Part shown: piece after piece, positions 1 through 6,849 of the stretch
How positions within the stretch are numbered: the stretch's first letter is position 1
Layout: each line of letters opens with the position of its first letter
NCBI GenBank assembly: GCA_964621215.1
Contig: CAZULF010000084.1
Location: 1-9,289 of the forward strand
Direction of reading: 5' to 3'
DNA: 9,289 nucleotides
Source of the DNA: CAZULF01 sp964621215
GTDB lineage: Bacteria; Pseudomonadota; Gammaproteobacteria; UBA1113
The notes under the pieces: model-generated
The model's input: the letters and a program-made list of their open reading frames with translations, nothing else
The model's database searches: none
Told to the model about the DNA's origin: nothing
Program-made: the position numbers and the translations under genes

Positions 1-270
1 GCGCCCTTCATAACGTTTGCCTAAGACGTTGAATAGCTTAGTAACAGCATCACGATCACGGATACGAGCAAATGCTAAGCGGCGACGTGCGACGCTGTCA
101 TCTTTACTCATGGTAATCAGGCGTTCAATTACACCACGCAAATCTTTTGCTTTAGGCAAAGTCGTGGTAATCACTTCATGTTCAATCAACGATGCTACCA
201 TATTACGAAACATGGCTGTACGGTGACTGGATGTGCGGCCAAATTTACGGCCAGCTGAACGGTGTCGCAT
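1..270 (-). CDS. rplQ: 50S ribosomal protein L17 (3' end cut by the window)
   Basis: L17 is a large-subunit protein that sits near the exit of the peptide tunnel. It starts at the ATG read from 270 to 268, and 90 residues are visible before the window ends; the E. coli protein has about 127, so roughly the last third is missing. The start MRHRSAGRKFGRTSSHRTAM and the block TTLPKAKDLRGVIERLIT match the family's conserved N-terminal half, as does RRRLAFARIRD near residues 62-72. It is the last gene of the alpha operon, 12 bases after rpoA. A Shine-Dalgarno sequence AAGGAA overlaps the rpoA stop codon. Identity is secure; the C-terminal part and any terminator lie outside the window. Confidence 0.97.
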   Translation of the reverse strand, partial: MRHRSAGRKFGRTSSHRTAMFRNMVASLIEHEVITTTLPKAKDLRGVIERLITMSKDDSVARRRLAFARIRDRDAVTKLFNVLGKRYEGR

Positions 271-282
271 AATCGTTATTCC

Positions 283-1302
283 TTACTTTTCATTCTCTCT
301 GTCTTTCACTAAATCACGCAAATGTGATGGTGGCCAGTTTTCCAGGCGCATACCTAAAGATAGGGTATGTGAAGCCAACACATTTTTAATTTCAGTGAGA
401 GACTTTTTACCCAAATTAGGGGTTTTTAGTAACTCAGTTTCACTACGTTGGATTAAATCACCGACGTAGAATATGTTTTCTGCCTTCAAGCAGTTAGTTG
501 AACGTACTGTCAACTCTAAATCTTCAATAGGACGCAACAAAATAGGATCAAATGATTCTTCATTTTGTGCTGGTTTACGCTCTTCTTCTTGCTTCAACTC
601 TACAAACGCGGCTAACTGTTGCTGCAGGATAGTAGCTGAACGACGAATCGCTTCTTCCGGTTGCAAGGTACCATTCGTTTCTAAATCGATAATCAATTTA
701 TCTAAGTCAGTACGTTGTTCAACCCGCGCTGACTCAACGGCATAGCTTACACGCACTACTGGGCTGAACGATGCATCTAGTTGCAATGAACCAATAGGTT
801 TACGTTGATCATCATCTTCATCAACAGGCAAACGAGCTGTCACAGGTTGGTAACCACGACCCCGTTTAACAAGAACTCGCATGCTCAAATGGCCTTTATC
901 AGACAAATTCGCAATGATGTGCTCTGGATTAACAATTTCAATGTCATGCTCTAATTGGAAGTCACCCGCCGTAACTACACCTGGACCGGTTTTGTTAAGG
1001 GTTAATTCTAACTCATCACGGCCATGCATAATGAAGGCAACACCTTTGAGGTTAAGCAGAATGTCAATTACATCCTCTTGTACACCTTCAATCGTGCTGT
1101 ACTCATGCAAAACACCTTCGATAGCCACTTCCACAATTGCCGCACCGGGCATTGATGAAAGTAAAATTCGACGTAAGGCATTACCCAAGGTATGACCATA
1201 ACCACGTTCTAGTGGTTGTAATGTAATACGTGAATGATGCTTATCGAGCGCCACTACTTCGATAGTACGCGGCGTTAAAAATTGAGCAACAGTATTTGTC
1301 AT
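283..1302 (-). CDS. rpoA: DNA-directed RNA polymerase subunit alpha
   Basis: The alpha subunit dimerises to nucleate RNA polymerase assembly, and its C-terminal domain contacts UP elements and activators. The protein has 339 residues against 329 in E. coli. The N-terminal domain (about 1-235) contains LERGYGHTLGNALRRILLSS with Arg45, the assembly-critical residue. An acidic linker (about 236-250) leads to the C-terminal domain (about 252-325). DNA-binding residues are conserved with a +2 offset from E. coli: Arg267 (R265), Asn270 (N268), Gly298, Lys300 and Ser301. Asp261 and Glu263 match the sigma-contact residues D259 and E261. The extra length is two N-terminal residues plus a tail of 14 residues after ENWPP, instead of about six. 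Shine-Dalgarno GGGAG lies 9 bases before the ATG. It is cotranscribed with ribosomal genes, 24 bases after rpsD. Confidence 0.99.
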   Translation of the reverse strand: MTNTVAQFLTPRTIEVVALDKHHSRITLQPLERGYGHTLGNALRRILLSSMPGAAIVEVAIEGVLHEYSTIEGVQEDVIDILLNLKGVAFIMHGRDELELTLNKTGPGVVTAGDFQLEHDIEIVNPEHIIANLSDKGHLSMRVLVKRGRGYQPVTARLPVDEDDDQRKPIGSLQLDASFSPVVRVSYAVESARVEQRTDLDKLIIDLETNGTLQPEEAIRRSATILQQQLAAFVELKQEEERKPAQNEESFDPILLRPIEDLELTVRSTNCLKAENIFYVGDLIQRSETELLKTPNLGKKSLTEIKNVLASHTLSLGMRLENWPPSHLRDLVKDRENEK

Positions 1303-1326
1303 GTAAGAAAACTCCCGAACGATAAA

Positions 1327-1953
1327 TTATCGTGAGTAAAGCTCCACCACCAAATTGGGGTTTACGCCTAATTGCACGTCGCCACTACCTGGAAGTACTT
1401 TAATCGTACCTCTAACAGCTTTGGTATCTACATCCAACCAATCTGGAACACCATTTTGTTGGGCATTTTCAAGTGCAGCTTGCACCCGTAGTTGTGCTTT
1501 CGACTTCTCACGCACTTCGATCACATCGCCAACAGCAACTTGATAAGATGGAATATTCACTATCTTACCATTTACTTGTACTGAACGATGATTAACTAGC
1601 TGACGCGCTTCCGCACGTGTGCTAGCAAAACCCATACGATAAACAACGTTATCTAAACGTGATTCCAACAAACGGATAAGATTATCACCCGTTGAACCGC
1701 GCAATTGAGCGGCCTTCTTAAAAATCTTACGGAACTGGCGTTCAAGTATGCCGTAAATGCGACGTAATTTTTGTTTTTCACGTAACATCACGCCATAAGT
1801 CGATAAACGACCACGCTGCTTGCTAGGACCATGCTGCCCTGGTGGAACTTCCAGCTTACACTTGGAATCCAAGGAACGTATTCCGCTTTTAAGAGACAGG
1901 TCAACCCCTTCACGTCGTGCTAATTTGCACGTAGGGCCAGTATATTTAGCCAT
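1327..1953 (-). CDS. rpsD: 30S ribosomal protein S4
   Basis: S4 is a primary 16S rRNA binder that starts assembly of the 5' domain and helps form the mRNA entry site. In E. coli it is also the translational repressor of the alpha operon. The protein has 208 residues (206 in E. coli). The N-terminal region includes PPGQHGPSKQRGRLSTYG (37-54) and LREKQKLRRIYG (57-68). The S4 RNA-binding domain spans about 99-160, with RLDNVVYRMGFASTRAEARQL and QVNGKIVNIPSYQV. The protein ends VELYSR, as in the family. Only two N-terminal cysteines (9 and 32) are present, so it is a zinc-free type. A strong Shine-Dalgarno AAAGGAG precedes the ATG, 19 bases after rpsK. Self-repression through the rpsM leader is plausible by analogy and not shown here. 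Confidence 0.99.
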   Translation of the reverse strand: MAKYTGPTCKLARREGVDLSLKSGIRSLDSKCKLEVPPGQHGPSKQRGRLSTYGVMLREKQKLRRIYGILERQFRKIFKKAAQLRGSTGDNLIRLLESRLDNVVYRMGFASTRAEARQLVNHRSVQVNGKIVNIPSYQVAVGDVIEVREKSKAQLRVQAALENAQQNGVPDWLDVDTKAVRGTIKVLPGSGDVQLGVNPNLVVELYSR

Positions 1954-1972
1954 AGTGTGTAGTCTCCTTTAA

Positions 1973-2359
1973 TTACATCCGACGTTTCTTTTTCTTACGA
2001 CAACCATTATGTGGAATGGGTGTCACATCGGTAATTTTGTTAATCTTATAGCCAATAGCAATTAAAGCACGAATCGCTGATTCACGGCCTTGGCCAGGTC
2101 CAGAGACAATCACACTGATGTTGCTTAAGCCAAAGGTTTCCTTTGCCTTGTTGCCTGCGTTAGCAGCAGCATCTTGTCCCGCAAAGGCAGTACCTTTACG
2201 TGACCCTTTGAAACCACAATTACCTGCAGTGGCCCAACACAAGGTGTTACCTTGAGTATCAGTAATTGTAATAATTGTATTATTAAACGAGGTATTGATA
2301 TAAACAACACCATCGGTAACTTTACTTTTTGAACGTTTTTTTACAGGAGCTTTAGCCAT
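1973..2359 (-). CDS. rpsK: 30S ribosomal protein S11 (divergent tail and core)
   Basis: S11 sits on the small-subunit platform and lines the mRNA path near the E site. The protein has 128 residues, close to the 129 of E. coli. The family blocks are clear: GVVYINTSFNNTIITITD (17-34), GFKGSRKGTAFA (49-60), GPGQGRESAIRAL (87-99) and TDVTPIPHNGC (110-120). Asn118 matches the Asn that E. coli converts to isoaspartate. Several normally invariant positions differ from the versions I know: the tail reads RKKKKRRM where RPPKKRRV is usual, GPGPGRES is GPGQGRES, and Cys is found at 41 and 48. The frame is intact and flanking genes are normal, so this looks like a functional but fast-evolving protein. 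Shine-Dalgarno AGGA precedes the ATG, 18 bases after rpsM. Confidence 0.97.
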   Translation of the reverse strand: MAKAPVKKRSKSKVTDGVVYINTSFNNTIITITDTQGNTLCWATAGNCGFKGSRKGTAFAGQDAAANAGNKAKETFGLSNISVIVSGPGQGRESAIRALIAIGYKINKITDVTPIPHNGCRKKKKRRM

Positions 2360-2377
2360 TTCTATGTTCCTAAGCTA

Positions 2378-2749
2378 TTACTTCTTGCCAGCGATAGCTG
2401 CCTTACGGCGGCCTTTTCGCGTGCGTGCGTTAGTACGAGTACGTTGACCACGTACGGGTAAGCCTCTGCGATGACGGATACCGCGATAACAGCTGATATC
2501 ACGCAGACGCTTGATGTTAGTAGCAATAAAGCGACGTAAATCGCCTTCAATCAAATACTTACCGCGAGTAATTTCTTCACGAATTCGCTCAACTTCTGCT
2601 TCGGTAAGATCTTTAGATTTAGCAGCAGGATTAATTCGAGCAGCTTCTAAAATTTTTTCTGCCAAACTACGACCAATACCATGGACTTCTGTTAAGCCAA
2701 TCACTATATGTTTATTTGGCGGAATATTCACACCCGCGATACGATACAT
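2378..2749 (-). CDS. rpsM: 30S ribosomal protein S13
   Basis: S13 lies in the head of the small subunit, contacting the P-site tRNA and the B1 bridges to the large subunit. The protein has 123 residues (118 in E. coli). It starts MYRIAGVNIPPNKH; the common form is MARIAGVNIP. The helix-two-turn-helix region covers roughly 14-60, and the signature RGLPVRGQRTRTNART is at 95-110, followed by a basic tail ending in GKK. It is the first gene of the alpha operon, preceded by an 81-base leader. The start at 2749 is fixed by a strong Shine-Dalgarno, CAGGAG, ending about 9 bases upstream, and by homology. In E. coli this ribosome binding site is the target of S4 repression. Confidence 0.99.
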   Translation of the reverse strand: MYRIAGVNIPPNKHIVIGLTEVHGIGRSLAEKILEAARINPAAKSKDLTEAEVERIREEITRGKYLIEGDLRRFIATNIKRLRDISCYRGIRHRRGLPVRGQRTRTNARTRKGRRKAAIAGKK

Positions 2750-2830
2750 CCAATTCTCTCCTGATTAAAACCTACTAAATCACCTCATTTTAGGTGAGGT
2801 TGCGTAGGATACCTGCGAATTAAAAAAAAA
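2750..2830 (-). promoter_or_regulatory. Alpha-operon leader region between rpmJ and rpsM
   Basis: This 81-base gap is the second widest in the window and lies exactly where E. coli has the alpha-operon promoter and the S4-binding pseudoknot that covers the rpsM start. Seen here in transcript order: a run of nine T directly after the rpmJ stop, a promoter-like pair, a hairpin with two alternative registers, an outer 5-bp pairing (CCTAC at 2808-2804 with GTAGG at 2775-2771), then CAGGAG and the rpsM ATG. The upstream TCCT (2809-2806) could also pair with AGGA of the ribosome binding site, which would link structure to initiation. Position supports an S4-responsive leader; I could not match it to the known pseudoknot base by base. 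Confidence 0.5.
2780..2797 (-). promoter_or_regulatory. Small hairpin in the rpsM leader
   Basis: In the transcript the sequence TCACCTAAAATGAGGTGA can form a 6-bp stem (TCACCT with AGGTGA) and a 6-base loop AAAATG. A competing 5-bp stem pairs CCTCA (2799-2795) with TGAGG (2787-2783). The two registers exclude each other. No U run follows, so it is not an intrinsic terminator. It sits about 30 bases before the rpsM start and may be part of an S4 operator; that function is inferred from position. Confidence 0.45.
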
Positions 2831-2834
2831 TCAA
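2806..2834 (-). promoter_or_regulatory. Candidate alpha-operon promoter
   Basis: On the minus strand TTGATT (2834-2829) overlaps the end of rpmJ and is followed after 16 bases by TATCCT (2811-2806). Each hexamer matches the sigma-70 consensus at four of six positions, with no extended -10. The predicted start near 2799 would give a leader of about 50 bases. The position agrees with the alpha promoter of E. coli, but sequence support alone is weak, and read-through from the spc operon could suffice. Confidence 0.35.
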
Positions 2835-2944
2835 CCTTGACGTTGCTTATGTTTGGGTTCAGAACAAATAATTCTAACCACACCCTTTCTTCTTACAACT
2901 TTACATTTGCGGCAAATTCGCTTTACCGATGCTCTAACTTTCAT
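2831..2944 (-). CDS. rpmJ: 50S ribosomal protein L36 (zinc-ligand form)
   Basis: L36 is the smallest large-subunit protein and binds 23S rRNA near the L6/L16 region. The gene encodes 37 residues beginning MKVRASVKRICRKCKVVRRK and ending PKHKQRQG, typical of the family. The Cys11, Cys14, Cys27 and His32 zinc ligands are all present, so this is the zinc-containing paralogue type. The ATG reads from 2944 to 2942 and the TGA stop from 2833 to 2831. Shine-Dalgarno GGGAG lies 7 bases upstream in the 17-base gap after secY. It is the last gene of the spc operon, as in E. coli. Directly after the stop comes a run of nine T, with only a 4-bp stem before it. Confidence 0.98.
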   Translation of the reverse strand: MKVRASVKRICRKCKVVRRKGVVRIICSEPKHKQRQG

Positions 2945-2961
2945 GATGCTCTCCCAAAAAA

Positions 2962-4299
2962 CTATCGTAATAGGCCTAAATTTGATGATCCTGGATTCTT
3001 TAAATTGGCCTTCTTAAGCAAGGATTCATATTTTTGTGACATAAGATGCGCTTGCACTTGCCCAATAAAATCCATCAACACCACTACGATAATCAGTAAT
3101 GATGTACCACCAAAATAAAATGGGACATTCCACGTTAAAATCAAAAACTCTGGTAATAACGCAATTAATACTAAATATATGGCCCCTACAGCCGTTAACC
3201 GAGTCATTACGCCATCAATATAACGAGCAGTCTGATCACCTGGTCGAATGCCCGGAATAAAAGCCCCGGATTTCTTTAAATTATCGGCTGTATCCTTTGG
3301 ATTAAACACCAATGCCGTATAAAAAAAGCAGAAAAACACCGTCGCAATCGTATACACCACCAAATATAAGGGTTGTCCAGGCATCAAGGCATAACCAAGA
3401 TCGCTCAACCACTTAAAGCCCGTACCACCTCCAAAAAACTGGGCGATCGAAGCCGGGAATAAAATAATACTCGAAGCAAAAATAGGCGGAATAACGCCAG
3501 CCATATTAATTTTTAACGGCAAGTGGCTAGTTTGTGCTGCATACATTTTGCGGCCCTGCTGACGTTTTGCGTAATTAATAGTAATACGTCGCTGTGCCCG
3601 CTCTACAAACACCACTACACCGGTAACCGCAATAACTAAAGCCATCACAACTAACATGGCCAAGAACTGCATTTGCCCTTCTCGCACCTGCTCCAATGTA
3701 CGCCCTAACGCCTCGGGTAAGCCCGCAACAATACCTGAGAAAATAATCAGGGATATACCATTGCCTATCCCACGCTCAGTCATCTGCTCGCCTAGCCACA
3801 TCAAAAACATCGTACCTGCAGTTAATGTTAGGGCTGCTGTAAAATAAAAACTTAATCCTGGTGCCAGCGCAATATTGTGTCGTGCCAGGTATAATGCAAA
3901 ACCTAATGATTGGAAAAAAGCTAAAAACAACGTGGCATAACGCGTATATTGGTTAATTTTACGCTTGCCTGATTCACCTTCCTTTTTAAGTTGCTCTAAT
4001 GAAGGTGAGATAGTCGAAAACAGCTGAATAATAATAGATGCAGAAATATACGGCATCACACCCAATGCAAATACGGTAAAACGTCGTAACGCACCACCAG
4101 AAAACATATTAAAATAGCCCAGTAAGCCATTATCTTGTTGTTTGAAAAATGCAGCTAACTGAGCTGGGTCTAGACCGGGTACTGGGACATGCGCGCCTAA
4201 GCGAAAAACTAATATTCCCAATATTACAAACAGCAAACGTTGTTTTAATTCTGACAATCCTGTTGCATTACCGAATGCTCCTGGTCCTGACTTTGACAT
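2962..4299 (-). CDS. secY: Preprotein translocase channel subunit SecY
   Basis: SecY is the inner-membrane protein-conducting channel that, with SecE and SecG, moves unfolded preproteins driven by SecA. The protein has 445 residues (443 in E. coli). Ten membrane segments can be placed at roughly 22-38, 76-95, 121-140, 150-168, 180-200, 212-232, 268-288, 311-333, 370-388 and 396-415. The plug region falls near 60-75 (GYFNMFSGGALRRF). The cytosolic loop with KKSGAFIPGIRPGDQTARYI (342-361) carries Arg352, equivalent to E. coli Arg357, needed for SecA function. The C-terminus keeps QKYESLLKKANLK. It starts 2 bases after the rplO stop, with Shine-Dalgarno AAGAGG inside the end of rplO, so the two are probably translationally coupled. 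Confidence 0.99.
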   Translation of the reverse strand: MSKSGPGAFGNATGLSELKQRLLFVILGILVFRLGAHVPVPGLDPAQLAAFFKQQDNGLLGYFNMFSGGALRRFTVFALGVMPYISASIIIQLFSTISPSLEQLKKEGESGKRKINQYTRYATLFLAFFQSLGFALYLARHNIALAPGLSFYFTAALTLTAGTMFLMWLGEQMTERGIGNGISLIIFSGIVAGLPEALGRTLEQVREGQMQFLAMLVVMALVIAVTGVVVFVERAQRRITINYAKRQQGRKMYAAQTSHLPLKINMAGVIPPIFASSIILFPASIAQFFGGGTGFKWLSDLGYALMPGQPLYLVVYTIATVFFCFFYTALVFNPKDTADNLKKSGAFIPGIRPGDQTARYIDGVMTRLTAVGAIYLVLIALLPEFLILTWNVPFYFGGTSLLIIVVVLMDFIGQVQAHLMSQKYESLLKKANLKNPGSSNLGLLR

Positions 4300-4301
4300 T
4301 A

Positions 4302-4751
4302 TTATGCAACCTCTTCACCGGCTTCAACTCTTCCACCGGCAGCTTCAATCGCTGCTTTTGCCGAAGCGGTAACACGCAAACCTTTAATAACAACCGCTCT
4401 TTCTATAACACCGGTTGAAATAATTTTAACTTGTTTTACTGTATGATTCACAATATCCGCAGCAATTAACGTTTCTAAATCAATGGTATCAAAACCAAGT
4501 TGATTTACCGTAGATAAACGCATTTCTATTGTTGTTAACGCCTTGCTGGATTTAAATCCGCTCTTTGGTATACGGCGATAAAAAGGCATTTGACCGCCTT
4601 CAAAACCAATACCCACTTTACCTTTACCGCGTGCTTTTTGGCCTTTATGACCACGTCCGCAAGTCTTACCTTTACCAGAACTCCAGCCGCGACCAACGCG
4701 CTTTGATGTTTTTGTTGCACCTTCTGCAGGTCTTAGTGTATTTAAACGCAT
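4302..4751 (-). CDS. rplO: 50S ribosomal protein L15
   Basis: L15 is a late-assembly 23S rRNA binder with a long, basic N-terminal extension that threads into the subunit. The protein has 149 residues (144 in E. coli). The N-terminus MRLNTLRPAEGATKTSKRVG, the Gly/Lys-rich stretch GRGHKGQKARGKGK (32-45) and FEGGQMPFYRRIPKSGF (50-66) are diagnostic. The C-terminal globular part ends with GLRVTASAKAAIEAAGGRVE (124-143), followed by a slightly longer acidic tail. It starts 2 bases after rpmD, with Shine-Dalgarno GAGGAA lying within the last codons of rpmD. Confidence 0.99.
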   Translation of the reverse strand: MRLNTLRPAEGATKTSKRVGRGWSSGKGKTCGRGHKGQKARGKGKVGIGFEGGQMPFYRRIPKSGFKSSKALTTIEMRLSTVNQLGFDTIDLETLIAADIVNHTVKQVKIISTGVIERAVVIKGLRVTASAKAAIEAAGGRVEAGEEVA

Positions 4752-4753
4752 GG

Positions 4754-4945
4754 TTAAATTTCCTCTACATGCAGCATGTAAGCTACTTTATTAATCATTC
4801 CGCGAGTGCAAGCATTATCGACGACTTCAACAATGTGATTGATACGTCGTAAACCTAAGCCTTTTACTGTTTGTACGTGGCTCTCTACGCGCTTGTTTAG
4901 ACTTTTAATAAGTTTAACTTTTAGCATTTTCTGTTTAGTTGCCAT
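4754..4945 (-). CDS. rpmD: 50S ribosomal protein L30
   Basis: L30 is a small large-subunit protein with a ferredoxin-like fold that binds domain II of 23S rRNA. The protein has 63 residues (59 in E. coli). Recognisable blocks are KVKLIKSLNKR (9-19), GLGLRRINHIVEVVD (29-43) and RGMINKVAYMLHVEE (48-62), which follow the family closely. The start at 4945 lies 9 bases after the rpsE stop. The Shine-Dalgarno is weak (GAAG-like), which suggests coupling to rpsE translation. It sits between rpsE and rplO as in the standard spc order. Confidence 0.98.
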   Translation of the reverse strand: MATKQKMLKVKLIKSLNKRVESHVQTVKGLGLRRINHIVEVVDNACTRGMINKVAYMLHVEEI

Positions 4946-4954
4946 GATTCTTCA

Positions 4955-5461
4955 TCAATCCATTATTTCTTCAACAGTTTTACCGCGCTTTTCAGCGATG
5001 CTTTCTGGTGATTTCATTTGACGTAATGCGGCTAATGCAGCACGTATAACGTTTATAGAGTTAGGTGAACCAATCACCTTAGCTACCACGTTTTTAACGC
5101 CTAACACTTCGAATACCGCACGCATTGCAGCACCAGCAATAATACCAGTACCTTCAGTTGCAGGCATAATAATGACTTTGGTTGCGCCAAACTTTGCCAT
5201 CGATTGATGGAACAAGGTATCACCATTTAAGTGAACACGAATCATATTCTTACGCGCTGTTTCCATCGCTTTTTGAATAGCTAATGGAACTTCGTTTGAT
5301 TTACCATGACCAATACCAATTCGGCCCGAACCATCACCTACTACAGCAAAAGCAGCAAATGACATTTTACGGCCACCCTTTACAGTCTTGCTGACACGTT
5401 TTACCACGATTAGGCGTTCAAACTTGCCATCAGTTTTTGTATCTTGACTAAAGCTTGTCAT
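4955..5461 (-). CDS. rpsE: 30S ribosomal protein S5
   Basis: S5 lies at the mRNA entry tunnel, helps unwind mRNA and affects decoding accuracy. The protein has 168 residues (167 in E. coli). The N-terminal double-stranded-RNA-binding-like domain (about 12-77) contains the loop KRVSKTVKGGRKMSF (21-35), the site where spectinomycin-resistance changes occur in E. coli; here it reads like the sensitive form. The C-terminal domain holds PATEGTGIIAGAAMRAVFEV (100-119) and SPNSINVIRA (132-141). The middle stretch DTLFHQSMAKFGATKV (81-96) differs in detail from E. coli but not in length. A strong Shine-Dalgarno, AAAGGTGG, overlaps the rplR stop, 12 bases upstream. Confidence 0.99.
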   Translation of the reverse strand: MTSFSQDTKTDGKFERLIVVKRVSKTVKGGRKMSFAAFAVVGDGSGRIGIGHGKSNEVPLAIQKAMETARKNMIRVHLNGDTLFHQSMAKFGATKVIIMPATEGTGIIAGAAMRAVFEVLGVKNVVAKVIGSPNSINVIRAALAALRQMKSPESIAEKRGKTVEEIMD

Positions 5462-5473
5462 TGATTTCCACCT

Positions 5474-5863
5474 TTAAAATTCTAAACCGCCTTCGCGGGC
5501 TGCATCTGCTAACGCTTTAACGCGACCATGGTATTTAAAACCTGAACGGTCGAACGCAATCTTAGAAATATCAAGTGCTTTGGCATTTGCGGCGATTTGC
5601 TTGCCCACAGCTGCTGCAGCGTCGATGTTTCCCGTATATTTACATTGCGATTTCACCCCTTCTTGCTGGGTTGATGCTGTTGCTAAGACAACAGACGTAC
5701 CCGCCAAAGGATCCATCTTAATTAATTGCGCACTGATGTGCTTCGTACTACGAATCACACACAGTCTAACTAAATTTGTATCTCGCAGATGAAGTTTTTG
5801 AATCAACTTTCTTCCGCGCTTTGCACGACGTAAACGTGATGCTTTTTTACCTAGTGTCGCCAT
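5474..5863 (-). CDS. rplR: 50S ribosomal protein L18
   Basis: L18 binds 5S rRNA and, with L5, docks it into the central protuberance. The protein has 129 residues, 12 more than E. coli L18. The basic N-terminus KKASRLRRAKRGRKLIQKL and the C-terminal block KYTGNIDAAAAVGKQIAANA (75-94) with FDRSGFKYHGRVKALADAAR (104-123) identify it. The extra length is mostly in the N-terminal half: HLRDTNLVRLCVIR around 25-38, and a longer turn near 50-73 before KYTGN. It starts 11 bases after rplF; the AGGA Shine-Dalgarno uses bases of the rplF TAG stop. Confidence 0.98.
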   Translation of the reverse strand: MATLGKKASRLRRAKRGRKLIQKLHLRDTNLVRLCVIRSTKHISAQLIKMDPLAGTSVVLATASTQQEGVKSQCKYTGNIDAAAAVGKQIAANAKALDISKIAFDRSGFKYHGRVKALADAAREGGLEF

Positions 5864-5874
5864 AACGCTAAATC

Positions 5875-6411
5875 CTACTTCTTCTTGGTTTCTTTGAGAA
5901 CAATAACCTCAGTAGCATACCGAATACCTTTACCTTTATAACGCTCTGGCGCTCTAAAGCGGCGAATATTCGCAGCCACTTGGCCAACCAAGTGTTTATC
6001 AATACTTTTTACTACTACTTCTGTTTGGGATGGAACCTCAATGGTTACTCCCGTTGGAATAGTAAATTTGACGGGATGAGAAAATCCCAACGTCAAATTG
6101 AGTGCATTACCTTGCACTTGTGCACGATAACCCACGCCCACTAAGACCAATTTAATTTCATAACCATTAACAACGCCATGAACCATGTTGTTTAAAATTG
6201 CTCGGGTTGTTCCCGCTAGCGCATTTAACGCGATGGATTCATCCGCTGCAGCAAAAGCCAGATGGTCTTCTTCATGTTTTACACTAATGCCGGCTGGAAC
6301 CTTATGTTGTAATGTTCCTTTAGGACCTTTAACGCTAACACTTTCTCCAACAAACTTAACTTCTACGTTTTTCGGGAGCGCAATAGGTGTTCTACCAACT
6401 CTTGATGCCAT
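5875..6411 (-). CDS. rplF: 50S ribosomal protein L6
   Basis: L6 has two similar alpha/beta domains and binds 23S rRNA near the sarcin-ricin loop and the GTPase centre. The protein has 178 residues (177 in E. coli). The start MASRVGRTPIALPKNVEV and VSVKGPKGTLQ (25-35) mark the first domain. YEIKLVLVGVGYRAQVQGNA (84-103), LGFSHPV (108-114) and the family signature PERYKGKGIRY (155-165) mark the second. The protein ends in a short lysine tail. Shine-Dalgarno AAGGAG overlaps the rpsH stop, with an ATG 12 bases after rpsH. Sequence and length are ordinary for the family. Confidence 0.99.
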   Translation of the reverse strand: MASRVGRTPIALPKNVEVKFVGESVSVKGPKGTLQHKVPAGISVKHEEDHLAFAAADESIALNALAGTTRAILNNMVHGVVNGYEIKLVLVGVGYRAQVQGNALNLTLGFSHPVKFTIPTGVTIEVPSQTEVVVKSIDKHLVGQVAANIRRFRAPERYKGKGIRYATEVIVLKETKKK

Positions 6412-6423
6412 TTTATGTGCTCC

Positions 6424-6816
6424 TTACCAAACAATCATTAGCACTTCGCCACCAACATTGGTTTTGCGTGCAATTCGATCACTGACCACACCGGCTGATG
6501 TTGACATCACAGCCACCCCGAGTCCGCCCATTGGTTTTGGCATATCACTTCGTGTTTTATAAATTCTCAGCCCTGGCCGACTAACACGCTTAATGTGCTC
6601 GATAACCGGCTTACCTAAATTGTATTTTAACGTAATAACCAAGTTTAACTTAGCGTCACCTTCAACACGAAACTCTTCAATATAACCTTCATCTTTTAAT
6701 ACTTTTGCAATTGCAACTTTCATTTTAGATGACGGCATAGCCACATGGTGTTTGCCCACGGCTTGGGCATTCTTAACACGTGAGATCATGTCCGCTATGG
6801 GATCTTGCATACTCAT
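6424..6816 (-). CDS. rpsH: 30S ribosomal protein S8
   Basis: S8 is a primary binder of the central domain of 16S rRNA. In E. coli it also represses the spc operon by binding mRNA near the rplE start. The protein has 130 residues, the same as E. coli. It begins MSMQDPIADMISRVKNAQ, with MPSSKMKVAIAKVLKDEGYI (27-46), RVSRPGLRIY (77-86) and the RNA-binding signature GLGVAVMSTSAGVVSD (98-113). It follows rpsN after 33 bases, the widest ordinary gap inside the spc operon, with an AGG-type ribosome binding site. I see no clear S8-site mimic at the rplX/rplE junction, so autoregulation is not demonstrated here. Confidence 0.99.
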   Translation of the reverse strand: MSMQDPIADMISRVKNAQAVGKHHVAMPSSKMKVAIAKVLKDEGYIEEFRVEGDAKLNLVITLKYNLGKPVIEHIKRVSRPGLRIYKTRSDMPKPMGGLGVAVMSTSAGVVSDRIARKTNVGGEVLMIVW

Positions 6817-6849
6817 TTTAAAACCTACTCCCGAATACTGCAGTACATA

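Noticed and set aside
473..1195. Plus-strand open frames within rpoA
   Set aside because: They lie antisense to a well-conserved gene and have Ser/Cys-rich, shadow-like composition with no family resemblance.
2820..2846. Run of nine T after the rpmJ stop as an intrinsic terminator of the spc operon
   Set aside because: The only stem before it is CAAC/GTTG, 4 bp with a 6-base loop, too weak for a standard terminator. Read-through into rpsM is more likely.
2837..3118. Plus-strand open frame of 93 codons across rpmJ and the secY end
   Set aside because: It is antisense to two certain genes, has no recognisable protein features and no ribosome binding context; it is a shadow of the coding strand.
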